This document shows, one piece after another, positions 12,301-27,300 of a stretch of DNA of 64,000 nt. The stretch is from Lepraria neglecta (lineage: Eukaryota; Ascomycota; Lecanoromycetes; Lecanorales; Stereocaulaceae), in contig CM065651.1 in NCBI GenBank assembly GCA_033220425.1, positions 2,108,001 to 2,172,000 on the forward strand, written 5' to 3'. The notes below the pieces were generated by a model, which saw nothing but the letters and a program-made list of their open reading frames with translations, was not told where the DNA came from and did no database searches. Position numbers and translations under genes: made by a program. Position 1 is the stretch's first letter. Each line of letters opens with the position of its first letter.

Positions 12301-15300
12301 GCGTGGAGCTCTCCCGGCCGACTGATGGTGCATTGTGGGAAGCTTGGATCTATGGTTTCGGAGGGGGTTTCCTAGAAGTAGGTGAATTCGTTGAGGATGT
12401 AGGGGACTGAGGCGTCGGCGCCGGAGTCTAGGAATGCTACTAGGCGCTTTGCCGCTTGAGATGAGGGAGCCGAGTGTGGGCCAGGAGGAGAGGATGGAGG
12501 CGTTGTGGCTTGGTATGGGAATGTAGGCGTGGGGTGAGGCGCCGCTTGAGTTGAAGGCTTTTTCGAAATAATCTAGACTGATGTAGTCGCCGTTTGTAAG
12601 TAACAATGTGACTACTTCCTTTGGGTGCGTGTCCAACCAGTTGGCGATAGTGGCTAGGAAGTCCTGGACGCTACCAGAGTCATTCATACCACAATTCGTG
12701 TGACATAAGCTGAGCCTCCTGAGTCTATCGAGATGTGTTTGGGCCTAGAGGAATCGGACACCAGAGTCGAGCTGAGCTGAAACCTCCAAGTTCTGGTTAT
12801 CCATTGGGAGGATGCCCACAAAGGCCGAGTCATGGGAAGCGATCTGTGTGATGTTAGAAAAGCTGCGATTGCAAAGTTCCACATTACCGTTGCAGCCCAC
12901 CTGTGGCTGCGTGTGAAAATGCTGAAGCCGAGGCGCAAGCTGTTCGATGACATCTAGTAGTGTGATGGTCTGGTCTGTGATGCAGAGCGTTAAGACCATG
13001 CTATAGTTGAGGACGACTTGTAGTCGCACTTCTGTGCGCCAGAAGCGCATCGCTGTTTTTAGGTGGCTTTCTTCAGCGAAGCATAGAGTATCGTGTGCTG
13101 GAACATTCGAAGGAATCTCACAATGGTCTTATGGGCTCTCGGCTCGTCGTGAAAGAAGCAATGATAGCTTTGTGATGTGAACTGCGAGAGCAAGAAGCAT
13201 TGATGTGTTTTGTTGTCATATAGAACAAAAGGCATGAGCAACAAAGGATACAAAACCATTGTCTGGGTTTGCAGAAATTTGCCTGCATTCCACGCTTTAG
13301 GCTCAGTCGCGTAACAGACCACGGCGCTCAACTCGTTTTACAAGACAAGCATCAATATTCTCTACAGGTCATAGCTTGGCATCCATCTCCTTCTTAGCCT
13401 CATCTCGAAGGACTCTCTTCAAGATCTTGCCACTCGCATTCCTCGGTATTGCACTCAAAAACTTGACACCCCCCTCGAGCTGCTTGAATCTAGCCAATTT
13501 CCCTTCCATATGCCTCTTCACGTCTTCGGCCTTGAGTCGATCACCATCTGGACCCGGCCTCTTAACGACATATGCCCTTGGTAGTTGACTGTTGTCTCGA
13601 CCGAACTGGACTCCGATGACAGCCGCGTCTACAATTTGCGGATGGCTTATGAGCACGCCTTCTAGCTCCGGAGGGGCAACTTGGAATCCTCTGACTTTGA
13701 TCAATTCTTTCTTTCGATCGATAATGTACCATTTCTTTGTTTTTGCGTCACAGTAGCCAATGTCCCCGGTGTGATAGAAGCCGTCTGAATCGAATGCTTG
13801 GTTGCCAATAGAATTGTTGAGGTAGCCGGGAACAACGGTGGGTCCCCGGACACAAATTTCTCCACTAACGATATAGTCCGTGATGTCCTTTCCATCATCG
13901 TCCACAATCCTAATGCACATGTCTATGTCAATTTGACGCTCCCGCTAATGCTAAGCCAGGTGATGAAAATTAGCAACAAGACTTACTTCATATCGATATT
14001 GGGTATCGGACGTCCTACGCTCCCGGTATAGTCATGTTCCGGATATCGGAAACTCGTGACGACGCATGTTGCCTCGGTCATGCCTGTTCAAATATAGGGT
14101 GTAAGCTCAATGGGTCACACTTAGGTGTAGCAAGGGACACACACCCCAGACTTGCGTGAAAGGCGACCCATCGCCCATCAGCGCCTCGAATTTCGCTTGT
14201 GGACCTTTATCGAGCGGCGCAGCACCTGACACTGCATTCTTCACACACTTCAAGTTGTAATTCTTGGTAATAGGAGCCATGACTGCTATGATCGCTATCG
14301 GAGGAGCCATATTCAAGTCGGTGATCTGATACTTTTCGATGTTACCGAGGAATTGAGCCAGGTCGAATCTTCGCATGACGACTCCTCCATGTCCAGCTTT
14401 GAGGGTCGTGGTATGAGATACAGGAACAGCTGCGGCGTGGAACATGGGAAATGTTAAGAGCCGCTTCACGTCGTGGTCTCTGACATCATCGGCCCAGACC
14501 ATGGTGTGGTGCGCTATAAGGTTGTAATGCGTTACCATTGCGGCTTTTGGCAGACCTGTAGTCCCACTGCTAAACAATCTCGCGGCTTCTGTTGTCTTTG
14601 CAGTCTGTAGATCGTCAAAGCGGACCCAGTCTTCTTGGCCTTTGGTTAGAAGTGTCTCCCAGGACTGGAAGCCTGCTGGTATTGGCTGTCCGAGAACATT
14701 GAAGATGAGGATATTTGATGTCGGTATTTTGACCTCCTTGGCAGCCTCAAGGATTGGCCCTAGCATCTCGGGCTCAGTGACGATGAATTTGGTCCCCGAA
14801 GTTCGAAAGTGGTGTGCTAGCTCGTAGGGTGTGTACCCTGGATTACTGCCAGCGAAGATGCCGCCAGCGCCAATGATGCCCAGAAACATCATTGAAAACA
14901 TGATATCGTTGAACGCGTGCAAGCAGACAACATCCTTCTGGCCAGGTTTCACACCCCATCTTCGTAAGCCGGCGATGAGTTTCCGGACTATCTGACGCGC
15001 TTGGTTGGCGGATATCGATCGTTCGGGCTTGGTGGCGTCGATGTAAATCTTTACAGGTGCTCAGCCCTCGTCCGAGCATACTTATGGTTTCAAAGGTCTC
15101 ATCACTCACCGGCTTGTCCTGATCATATGGCACATCATCAAAGATCCACGATAAGATGTCTTGGGTTGGCACTGGTATAGTTTCCTCGGCTAGGAAGACC
15201 ATGATGAATTCAGATAAGGCGGCTTACAGAAGGGGTAGATGCACAGTGAGGTCTGCCAGATGGATCTTGAAGAGGTGGGGATATGTATAGGAGAAGATAT

Positions 15301-18300
15301 ATGTGCAAGGTAAACGGCCTATTGTAGAAGGCGGGTTACTTAGGTACCGCTTGGTTTGGTCGAGGAGGCTTGCGCAAGTCAATTTACCCCACTCTTCCAG
15401 ACCGTTTCAGGGTCCAAAGTAGTGCAACGGTGATACCAAACTCAAGTTCTTTCACCAGCATGTTTGATGAAAAAAGGAGCTGCGATACTGCGCAGGGGGC
15501 ATCTTTTGCTCTGTCTAGTTATTGCGAACTTCGCGAAGAGGATAATTGGGGAAAGCCATACTTGGAAACGATGCGCAATTTCGTGAACGCTACTCAGTGC
15601 TAAACTAACTCTGTAATTTTCGTCCCGTTCTGGCTAGCGTTAATGCGCTCGCCCAGCCCCCCCAAATTCCATGGTCCGATGGGTTGTTCGACCGTTTGAC
15701 CATCGTCTAGCATAGCTAGGATGTTGGTCTATGTGAATATCTGACCTTCGCATAGGGTGCATCCCAGCCATGCCACAGTTCGTCTCGGCCAAGGTGAACT
15801 TAGTCATGTTTCAGCGTATCATGTGGCCTAGTCCCACAGCTTCGACCTACTTCATCGAGGCAGGCTTCACAAATTCCCCGATAGGAGGCGATAGAGGGCG
15901 TGTTACGCCTATAATACTACGAATTAGTCTATAAATAGTAGCTGGGGCTTTATATTTACTCAATTAGGACGGGAGAATAGCTTATAAGTCGATATATCGT
16001 TAGCATTATGTGGTGGAATCTCTGGCGGTGCCCCTTGCACTAAGCCTAAAGCGGTTAGCGTAGTATTTCGCCCACGAAAAGTCTATTTGCTTCTGCACGC
16101 GACTCCATAGATTTAGCAATAGCATGCAACATGAACATCGTTCTTCTCATACGAGCTTATTAGCAAGCCCATATACTAAAGTATATAGGCGGTTGTCGTG
16201 TTTTGTATATAAATTTGTATGGGGGATGCGATAGACTGGAATGCCAAGCTTTGAAGATCATGAATACGCTAAATGTCGCCGGGCTCGGCCCGTGACACTA
16301 AGGATTTAGCAAGTACATCTCTTGTTTAAGGGATGCGTTCTTGCTAGAGTCTCCACCACGAAATTGTCTGCCTTCCAAACGCGATTGTTCAGTGTCATTC
16401 ATGGGTCCTGCCCGGGGTCGCGTGATCGTAACCAAAGCCTACGACTCCCTACGTCTAAGTTACAATAAGCCCTGAGCGTCGAAGTTGGCTTAGCTCCTCA
16501 TTGGCTTCCAATCCATACCGCCGAGTCACCTAAGCTTTAGACTGTATTCCTCACGAAGACCTAGTGAAATCTCCTCGCCACATTTTCCAGACCATGACCT
16601 TTGGAGTCGGGCTGTGAAAGGGGCTCGAGCACTCTGCCGTGTATAAAAGAAGGCTTCCCCTCTGCGTACACCCTGTTTCAGTAGGCGTACACCCGTTAAG
16701 AACGAGGTACATAATCTACCTACAAATTACTCCTAAACAGAGGTACCTCGTTCGCCGCAGATCACCAAAATTCCAAATATATAATATTGATTTATCTCAG
16801 TCCAAATCGTTTTAAAAACGACGTCTTTGCAGCCGAAACTTTTCTCCCAGTGTTATGGTTCTATATACATACCTCATGGGCGCATATCTCAGTCTACCAT
16901 GCGGTACATCTCAGCACTAGCTTGGCGCATGCTTATATGCAGAATTTGCTCCATAGATTTCTCATCATCTTACGTATTCAACTACATTATTCAAAAGACC
17001 TCATAAAGAGCCTCTTTCCTCATCACCCAGTATGCGATCTGATTGGTCGGAGCTTGCATACAAGCTTGCTACCATGCGTCAGGGTCGTAAGCACCCCTAT
17101 ATGCCACCCCATAGCTACCGTAGATGTTAATCGTCGACTCGTTACCCCGAGCTCTCCCACCGCGGGTAAGCCTCAGCGCTGCTGTCGCCGCCGCCCGAAT
17201 ACGCTGACTCTGAGGGCGCTGTCGAGCTGGCTGGCTTGGTGGTGCACCAGCTCCGCCCCGCCCTCCACCGTAGGCCTGCCCCAGTCGAGCTCTCTGGCTT
17301 GGTGGAGCACCTCCACCCCCTCTCAGTGTAGATATAGCAGTGCCTCCTCTTTCAAAGAACGTGTCAGCCTCAGTATTCACATCTTCGCGAGCTACCTGGC
17401 TTACTGTAAAGGCCGTGTTTATCCCAGCAATGGCAGCTTGGCTGGCGGTGATTGTAGATGCATAGCGGTGGGGATGGAGGTGGGAGAGAATATAATGTTG
17501 AAGCCTGAAGATTTGGTATTTTTAGTGAATTCTAGGGTGTACGCCTAGTGGGATAGGGTGTATGCCTAGTGGGATAGGGTGTACGCCTACTGAAACAGGG
17601 TGTACGCTGAGGGGAAGCCTAAAAGAAGCCATCGAGCCCGCCTCAAGGAGTACAGACCACAGCATCTTCAGCCTCAGTGTTCTCATCCGTCAGCCAGCAT
17701 CTTAACCTTTAGCAATTAGCTCTCTTTGTCTTTCCACATCAGACAGAATCACCAAGTCTTCAAGATGGCCTACGTAAGGAATCCCTTCGATAAAAACTCA
17801 TCGATGCTCGACTCACTAACATCCTGCGTAGTACCTCGCGGATCCAATGTGCAAGTTCTACTATGAGCAGATCAAGGAGCCAAATTCGGACGAAAGCGAT
17901 GTCGACAACTTCTATAATAACACCTTATCCCTGTACTTCCCCAGGAACCAGCTGTATGGGATTGAGCAAGAGTCGCGTCCCCTCAAAGAACTGCGCTTGA
18001 CTAATAAAACTGACTTCACCATCCGCTGCATTCGCAATGGTACCCCCAAGAAAGTCGTCGTCATCGAATGCAGGCGCAAGGACTTTGCATATCAGGATGC
18101 TAAGTGGCGAGCTACTCTGAACCAAGCAATCGACTACGTCAAGCTCATTCGCGCTGAGCAGGGCCAGAATGCCTCGGAAGACCTCCACATCATTATCGCA
18201 ATTGGTACTTATCTCCGCGCCTTCACCCACAAGCAGGGTGCCGACGACGCCGTGCCATTCAGTGTCTGTGCCAACGAACTTCTAGAGCTAAAGACGGATG

Positions 18301-21300
18301 AAGCGAAGGTCCACGCGGTCTTCACGGAGATGAATCGCATTACTCAGCACTAGACCGTAAGACACTAGCATATATACGGACGAGAGATTGGTGCGGGGGG
18401 AAGTAGGAGGTGGGAAGGTGGAGGAGTAGTAGTATAAGCAGAGGGGGTTTTCTTTGTTGCACCCTGTCGCTCATTCAATGCCGCTTCATCTCTGCCTGCA
18501 CTGACTTCATCACTTCCTTTCCTGGCTTCGGTCCTACCTTCGTTGACTTCATCCCAGCCTGCCTGCTAGCCCACCTGCCTGCCTACCTACTATCAACGCA
18601 GGAGGCTGTGACGCCCCAGCCACACCACTTGTACATAGTCTGGTGCACTGCACCCACACTCTCTCTTCTCTAGTCAATCCAATCCAATCCAATCCAATAC
18701 ATTCATTCTTCATGTCACTCCTTAGTTCAACACTTACGTGCCTGCATGCCTGCCTGCCTGCCTGTCTGCCTCCGCTGACTCACTCCCTGCTTGCCTTCGC
18801 TAACTTCATCCATTCCTGACGTCGTGAACTTCGTCTCTGTCGACCTACCTACTTTCGCGGATTATGTCCCAGTGTGTCCTCAACATCTATTCTCCTGCTG
18901 TTGCTCAAAATTCGTATCTACTTAGCTGCTCACTTGCCACTCATTACCTTCATGGACTTCACTTGCCTTGCTACCTTCGCCATTTTAGGCTTACCTGCCT
19001 ATATTCTCTCTTTGAGGATCGGTCTTGATTAATCCTAATCCTGTCTATCTACCGTGAACTTTAGGCTCATCTACCTATCCTTGCGTATTGCACAACTGCC
19101 TACCTTTCTTTTTAAACTTCAGTTCTACTTACCGTATGTCCGATACTTTCTGACGTCTCTGCTAAAGGTTGTATTGGACATTATCATCGAGCTGCGAGAG
19201 CAACGACTATGAGGATGGCTAAGTTTCGCAGGACGACGCGCCCCACTACCTTGTGATTTAATGATTATTATCCATCTGAAAAAGACCATTCGCTGCTTGA
19301 GAGGGGCAAAGTGCAGCTACATCAGAAGACGTATGCACGAGTAAGGTTGACGGCCATGGTGCAGCGACTAGATCTATGGCGCGGGCACATAACTCTCATG
19401 ATGAAACGCGCCAGTTTTTCAATTTTTGCACATTGATTTGGTCAGAATAAGTACATTTTAGCTTGCTCCACCTATCTTCTCCCCTTATTTGCGTAGTTTC
19501 CTCTGACCCCCTTCGTTTCTTGAACTCTACCTCTTGCTCAGCTCGTTTTACAATACGACACAGACCAGTACTCCAGCGTCGTGAGCGTCTTGTGCCACAG
19601 TCTACAGCTTATCAATCACCCTTGTCTATCGGCTTCCCTCTTATCTATGTTAGTGTTCTCACTCCTGAAGCTATACACACCGGCACAAGTGGATATGTAA
19701 ATAGATGCTTGGGCGGTCCAACGCCAGGGCTAGCAAGCCTAGAAAGGCCACAACAGGTGCCCCAGCGCTAGAAAACTCCCATGCCTAGGCGGCATAGACC
19801 TGGAGTGTAGATAGGCTATATATAGGCTATGTATAAGGTGCAGGTGGGCGGGAAAGAACTGCTATGGCTCTGAAAGAGATGAATTCGACTGAAGAGCCAA
19901 CTGCTGGTGGGATGCTCATACAAATAGTGCTCTCAAAAAGCACGGATCTCTCGCTATGGCCCATGGTCATGGCGCATGGCTGAAACAGCACCTGATCATG
20001 AGACACACTAACCCACAGTCCCACTGTAGCGATCAAACGACTGCTGCAGAGAATAGGACAGTCTGGTCTACTCAAATCGATGGCAGCTGTGTTTTCCCCA
20101 ATCTAGCTCTCTGGCCGCCTCAGAAGTCAATCCCAAGCTGTAAAGTCCAATCTCTGGATCCTGTTCGCGTAAGCAAGCGTTCTTCTACAGCCTAGGGGAT
20201 TGCTCAGACTGACTTGATGAGCATAGAGCCCGGTGATAACTGTCCTTTCTGCTAGAGCTAGTCGCCGCAAGTGATCGTCAACGCTGGAAGAGCCGAATCC
20301 GTATTTCCTTCCATGGTTTGTTGTGAACTGATCAATCCATGTCAGCGAAGTATAGCCAATAAAAGGCTCAAAGTCAAGCCTAATGTCTATTGATGGAGCT
20401 GCAAAACACTTACTCGAATTCCCTTTAGAGCTTCGTACAACATCACGTCAGCTGCCTGAAGTGCTCTGGGCTTCTGAACTACAATATCAACAGCCGTGAT
20501 TCGCTCTCCGGAACCACCATCAATCTTGAATAGTGTACTCGGGGCAACCTCTGATGTACCACAACGGCCGAGCTTTTTCGATGCGCGCGTGCAGGGGGTT
20601 TGCTCATAATGAAATTCGATGCTGTGCAATCCATATCTGTATTGAACACTGAGGCCTGTGATATATGGGAGATATTTCCCTCCCGGGCCTCCGAAGTCGA
20701 GCCAAATTAATGGTCGAAAGCCGGTGTTCAAAAATTGTGGACAACAAAGAGAGCTGGTATTCAAGCAGATCTGCTCGGATGGAACATGAGGGTACCATGC
20801 TGCTTGTCTCAGTAACTTACTTGCTTCAAGTGCTAGTACGGTCTCGTGTCTCTGTACATCGATGGCAAGACCAACAATTTTAAATCCCTTCGCCATATTA
20901 GCAGCTTGAACTGCGAGTATGCAGATTACCTACATCATATGAGACTGCCAGCCTACGGATAGGCTTAGATTTCATGAGGCGATTAGACACGGGCATTGCT
21001 GTCGGATCTCCAGCCCATTGAGAACAATGGCCGTTCTTACCAACAAGTTGAAGGGCTCGGATCCCGCTTTGGCTCATTGCCACTCTGAACCCATGGAGGT
21101 CGCTGATTGTAAACGTGCTCTCTTCTTGTTCTGCCACATAGCCGACTCTTGTACTAAGCTTGGTTCTAGACATGAAGCGAAGACCAGTAACATAGGTACA
21201 CATTCCCATTTCGATTGTTGTTATTCCGAATTGCATCAAATCATTGGGCGGAGTGATGATGCATGTCCCAAACGAGCGACAGCCTCTGTGGAAGCGACTC

Positions 21301-24300
21301 CAGCATCCATCTTCAGCTTCAGAATGGATGTCACAAGACACCTGGGTCCAAGTGTGTTGAGCCCAAACTTCGCTCTCTGTACCGGGCGGAATGTCGGCAC
21401 GACGTCGCTGAGCGATATTGACAATTGTTTTTGTCAGACCCCATACACGTCGCCGATTTCGCAGCCCCGAGGGACAACGTGAGAGCCTGGAGAGTCTATG
21501 TAGGGTGAGCCAATCGAGATATCCTCGAGGCTCCCGCGCCTCGAACAAGAAGCCTCGCTCCCCATCAGCGGAGAATCTAGAAGCCCAGAAGCATTCGCTA
21601 ATGTAAAGTGGCAGAAATGAGGCGGATACACAGCGTAGGTTAAGCGCGTCCTTGGTGGCCAAGAGGATCCCAATCTTATCAAGGATTTCCCATGGCAACA
21701 AGGAAAAACAGTCCCAGGATCTCTTGATGAGAGGTCCGGCAAAAGGAAGCTGGATCCGTGCCGAAAGCATTTCCGGGATACAAGGTACATTGAGCGGATT
21801 CTCTAGGCCATCCAAAAATACTGCTGAAGGTTGGCGCTGTTGAAAGAATTCTTCTTGCCAAGGAAAGGCGTTGCGACTTTCAACAGCCCATAAACCGCCA
21901 AAGTCGTGCCCCCAGCATACGCTGGAAGTCCGTAGTGGAAATGACAATGATTCACAAAGTTCCAGAAGGCGTTGTAGAGGTATCAATGTAGGCTCGAAGG
22001 CTTTCTGTAGTAGACACCAACAGGAATCATGGAGGACGAACCCATGGCGACCGTTGTCGCAACGCTGCTCCATGACTGGGAGCTCAACTGTACTGTGATG
22101 CTCATCGTCCCATCGCTCCGACGAGCTGTGCGGTGGAGCCCAGATAGCACTGTCATCATAACGGCCCACTCCGGTGATTCTGGCCTCGAAAGTGTCGCGG
22201 TAAACTTGGCTAATCAGTGTAATATATGATTAGGAGGAAGGGTGGTGGCATACTCGCACGATACTGGCATAACCAAGGCTTTCCAAATCGTGATAGGTGG
22301 CTTAAGATCGGGATACCACAGACAATGCAACCAAAAGTGCATGAACTCATTGCGACAACGATGGCACTGAGAAAGGCGAAACGTGCGCTGCAGGAAATAT
22401 ATATCCCGGCGCTGAGGTTAGATCGTCATCATAAGGTTAGGCGGCAATTTGTACAGTTGGGGGCCGGGACCTCGGACAGTGACCAGTACTCCCTGTCATA
22501 GGCTGGCTGCAAGAAACTCAGCTTGAGTATTAGCAGCTGCTACAAGGAGACTACGTATAGGCATGCATGCGTCAACAAAAGGTGGCCGCAGACTGCGGGA
22601 GAACGACCTGTGGCCACCGGTCAAACAATCCTCCGCGCTGCGCTAGGGCCACCCACTGGCATCGGACCGTGATAGACCGTAATCGACATCACGCATGCAT
22701 GTGTAGAGTCACGCTTTGTCGTCTGGGATAGTACCCCTGAAACCATAGCAGACTGGCCGTCATTTTGCATATTCTGTGTTTCACAATTGCTCAATGTCTA
22801 GAACTCTGTGTCACGGCCACACTGCTGAACCAACTGGCATCTCCGATCGGTCCGTGGTTGGGTAAACAGAGTCCAATTTTACCGTTTCTTGGACCAAACC
22901 TATATAGTGATATTATGAAAATTTCGTGGTGACGTTGCGGCTTTAATCCAGCAGTAAAACTATGATTCTATCTTTCGTAAGGGCTCCACTACCTCTGTCA
23001 TTCCCGTATTATTTATAAGACGTGCCGCTGACCGAGATGTTGTGCGTAGTGTAAGATACTGAGAACGAAGTTCAATTACTCTATACAAAAGCTCGTAACT
23101 AAGGGAGGACGACTAAGACCCGTGATCCAGCTTGAGATACCATGTTTTAAATGAAGGGACAGCTAGGTGCCTTCTCACCAAGGCAGCTAGCCGAGTAGCC
23201 TAACCCCGGCCCAACAGTAGTGCACACTGATTTATACTTCTTCTCCATAATCCTTTCCACATCTCTCACCCCTGCCTCGCTTCCCATCATCTAGCTCCAC
23301 CTGTCGCCTCACTTGCCGTTCTTTGACTTATCACCGGACTCTGGTTTGGGTTGCTCCATGTCGATTGATTGATTGATTAACTCCTACACCCTCGGACCGA
23401 CCTATATCCGCCCATGTGGGGAAGCTTCTAGTATACAGTTTCTACGCTCCTATCAATTATAGCTCCGTCCCGAATCTGCAGTTTACCCGTTTTACTTCCA
23501 CAATACTTTCCCTCCAGACTTACTTCTAGAGTGACGCTGCTCTTGCTACCGGCACAGCGTCAGTATATAGGATCGCTAACCGTTCCCTCCCGCTTACGGC
23601 CTCTGTATAGTCCCTCGATCGCGGTCGGGATCCAGTCTCCCCGTACTGATAATAAACTCAAGTGTACTTCGTACTGTCTTAAGGCACGGTGTCCGCTTGT
23701 CTATTGGACCATCCTTAGCCTCGTCTTGATAGCCTAGTAGTAGGAATGAAAGTTCGTTGCTTCGGCTTCCAACGGCTTCTTGGAGTCGACGCCTTTGCGA
23801 GGTCCATCTCGGGCATTCTATTATGAAGTGTCTGACTGTCTCCGCTTCGCCGCATTCCCATCGGTCGTCCTCCGCTATATTGAGGCTGTGGAGGTACTTC
23901 TTGACGCGGCAGTATCCCGATCTTACCTGAGCCAGCGTTGCAGCCTAGGTTCTCGTGAGAGGGTCGGATAGCTTTCGTGCATTTTTGCCTAGAAGAGCCT
24001 TATCGAGGCATTTGACATGCGCTCCGGCTGTTCCACGTTGGAAGCGTGCTCGCTTTTCTTGCCGTGATATTTTCCCTTGGTGTATGATTGAGTGGTGTGG
24101 CCAGCTATTGATGGCCGGTTGGAGCGCTGGAGCCGTGGCTAGTTTGGCTATCCTATGCGCCGTTTCATTTCATAGAATCCCCTCGTGTGCTGGGATCCAT
24201 CGAAATCTAACGACGACTCCTGCTTCTTCGATGTCGTTCAGAAGACGATAGATCTTTTGAGTTGCTTGCCACTTCTTGCCTCCTGAGCTGCCAATTATAT

Positions 24301-27300
24301 TTAGAGCTCGTTTGTTATCACAGAAGATGCAGACTTGTGTGATGTCTACCTGTGTCCTCCGGCTCTGATCTCGTATTCGCGTTAACGCCTTTTCGATTGC
24401 GGCGAAGTTCCGCGTGGAGCGTGTCCGTTCTGGGCACCGTTCCCACCTTCTCACATCCGGCGATGTTAATCATCTTAGGTGCCCAGACTGCTATACCGGT
24501 GAGGCCGTTCTGACACGAGCCGTCTGTATATATGTTCAGCCCAGCCGCTGGCCTGTGTTCCGCTTTGCCTGCTCTCGCTCCTTAATTATAACCTTGGCCC
24601 TCTTCTGCCACTGCGCTTTGGTGAATGCAGCGATAGTTTGTATCCCGTTTAGATCCAGATCTTTGAATAGCAGCGCTGTCGACTCTAGCGGTGATTGATG
24701 CTTCTTTATTCGATGCAGCCTGTCAACAAGCCTCCAGATTAGGTGCTTCTTGAGCTTCGTGTGAAGTTTGATCCAGTGCCTTCTGATATGCTCACAGAGC
24801 CGGTCCTGGGTAGTTTCTAACGCTGCTTCTGCGATGACAACGTCACGGCTTACTGTCTTGAATGTAGGCACGATAGCTTTGGCCCCAAATCCTGGTGGTT
24901 CTCTGGAGCCTTTGTATCGCTGTTCCAGAGGCTGTGGGCCACCAAATTGGGGTGCCGTAGTCAACCACTGGGACTACCGTTGCCATGAACAGCTGTCTCG
25001 CTGTCTTTGGCCGGAGTCCTCTGAGTCTGGTTAGGGCCAAGGTGGCGTTTTCGCCTCGCTTGGCCGCCCTCGCGGCATGGGAGCTGAAGTTAAGCTTGCT
25101 GTCCAAGATAATTCCTAGGAGCTTCGCTTCTCTTTTGGGTGCAATTTCGCTCCCCATAAGCTCCAATTTAGGTAGTACCTCCAGTTGAGCGATTCTTTTC
25201 TTGGTAAAGTGTACAAACTGCGTCTTTTCTAGTTCGAACGTGGCTCCACTCGTCCTACTCCACTCTACCACCTTAGGAAGGATGCTGTCTTGAATAAGTC
25301 GCGTGTTTTCGTGCAGGGAAGGCCCGTAACCCAAGCCGAATAATCGTCCACGAAGGCTATCGAGCCTTTTTGATCGGACAGCTTGCTCGCCACTAGATCC
25401 GCGTTATAGAATAAGAAGAGAATCGGTGATAGTGGTGAACCCTGTGGGAGTCCCGCGTGGGCAATGTCCATCATCGCCGATTCCGTGCCGTTAATCATTA
25501 TGGGCGCCTTCCGCTCAAGCAGAACTCGAGGAACCATTTCACGATTGGCTCTGGGACACGACTGGCGCGTAGCCTGCGCACTAGGATTTCTCTGTTGACG
25601 CCGTTGTACACCACCTTGACGTCCAAGCTGACCAGAGATAGGACGTTCCCCTGCTTCCACGCGTTATAGATCTGTTCCATGAGCAGTTGGATTCCGTCTG
25701 TTGTTGACCGTTGCTTCCTGGCCCCAAAGTGTGCCTTTGGGAGGAGGCCTATCTCTTCATCTAGATAGGAAAGTCTCTCGGCTATCACCGACTCTAGAAT
25801 TTTACTGATCGTCACCAGCAGTGAAATCGGGCGGTATGCCTTAGTCTGAAGGTAATCTAGTTTGTCCGGTTTCCTTAGCGGTAGGATGCGGACCACTTTC
25901 CACGATTTCGGGATATACGCCGTCTCAATCGAAGCATCGAGGAGAGCGAAAAGTTGTTGTCCAATAACCCGCCAGAGCTTCTGCCATACGATGTTAGGGA
26001 GTTTGTCCGGGCCCGGGGCATTGAATGGCTTCGCCCTTAGCACCTCTTCGTGGACTTCTTCTATGTTGAGGTCTCTCCATCCTATTTACTCCAGCACTCT
26101 TGTGTCATTAGGTGTAGGAGCCTCTGCCTATTGTCCAAAGAACTGCGATATAAGCTCCCTGCCTATACCTTCATCTTCCAACTGTAGGCAGTATGGGGTC
26201 TGGATCGTGGGAATCCTCCCGAACGCGCTCTGCCCCGATGGATGGAGAAGTTTAGCGGCTTTCCATAGATTTTCGCTTTCGTTCAGGAGGTCCTTCCAGC
26301 TGGTTCTCCTCTGACGGCGGATCGTGTCGTGAAACAGTATCTTCGCCTCTCTTGCCTTCTTTTCTCTGGCGCCATCTCTTGCTCCTGCCCTAGGTAGCGC
26401 GGTAGCTCCAGCGTCCACCATCTCTTCGCATATGGGGACAGTTTGGCTGTCGAGGTGTTCTCTAAGATATTTCTAGTCGCAGTTTGTATTAGGGTTTGTG
26501 CGAACCCCTCAATTCTCTCGGGAGTGGGAAGCTGAAGCGACAAGAGCGGTGCCTGTTTAAGGTCGTTCTCTACGCCTTCTACCGTTCGCTTCCAATTAGT
26601 GTTTCTGAAGAGCCTGCGTAACTCCCTCGACTGATCGTATATTTCTAGCCGATCCATATTGTGATGGTCAGCTACAACACCTAAAGAGATCCTCGTGTAA
26701 TCTGGCGCTGACCAGCATGAGATCTAGAGTAGATCCGTTCTCGCAGGTGGGAGTTCCGCGGTTCAGTGCTAGCTGTAGTCCGAGCTCGTCCATAAGTTCT
26801 ATAATCTCGTCGTCTTCGTCTTTCTTTACCCTATCTCCACCCCACAACTGATCGTATCGGTTGAAGTCTCCAGCGATCAGTAACTCGTGATTAGCGCGTC
26901 GTCTCTTGATCGTCTTGATACGGTCTAGTAATGTAGTGATCTGTTCTCGGTTACGTGCTACTGATTCGGTTGCTGGCTGAACGTAGATTGACTCGACCAT
27001 AATACGGCGACCCTTTAGTACGAACTCGATCGCCGTCATATCTTGGGATTACATATCGATCTGTCGAGCCCTGATAGCGTATATCAGTGAGCGGATTGGA
27101 AACTTTCCTTCTCCTCCTATTGATGGGAGGAATTGCTGCCATCGCGTATGACGGGTGGGAGGGGCTACGGTCTGCCCGCTGTCCGACCGAAAGCATGAAG
27201 GTTCAGTATTCTCTATATACCGTAGATTTCAAAACCATTGGCGCGAGAAAATCAGAATTTACTACTTTAACAACTTTAGATGTATTAGGGATAGGGCTTA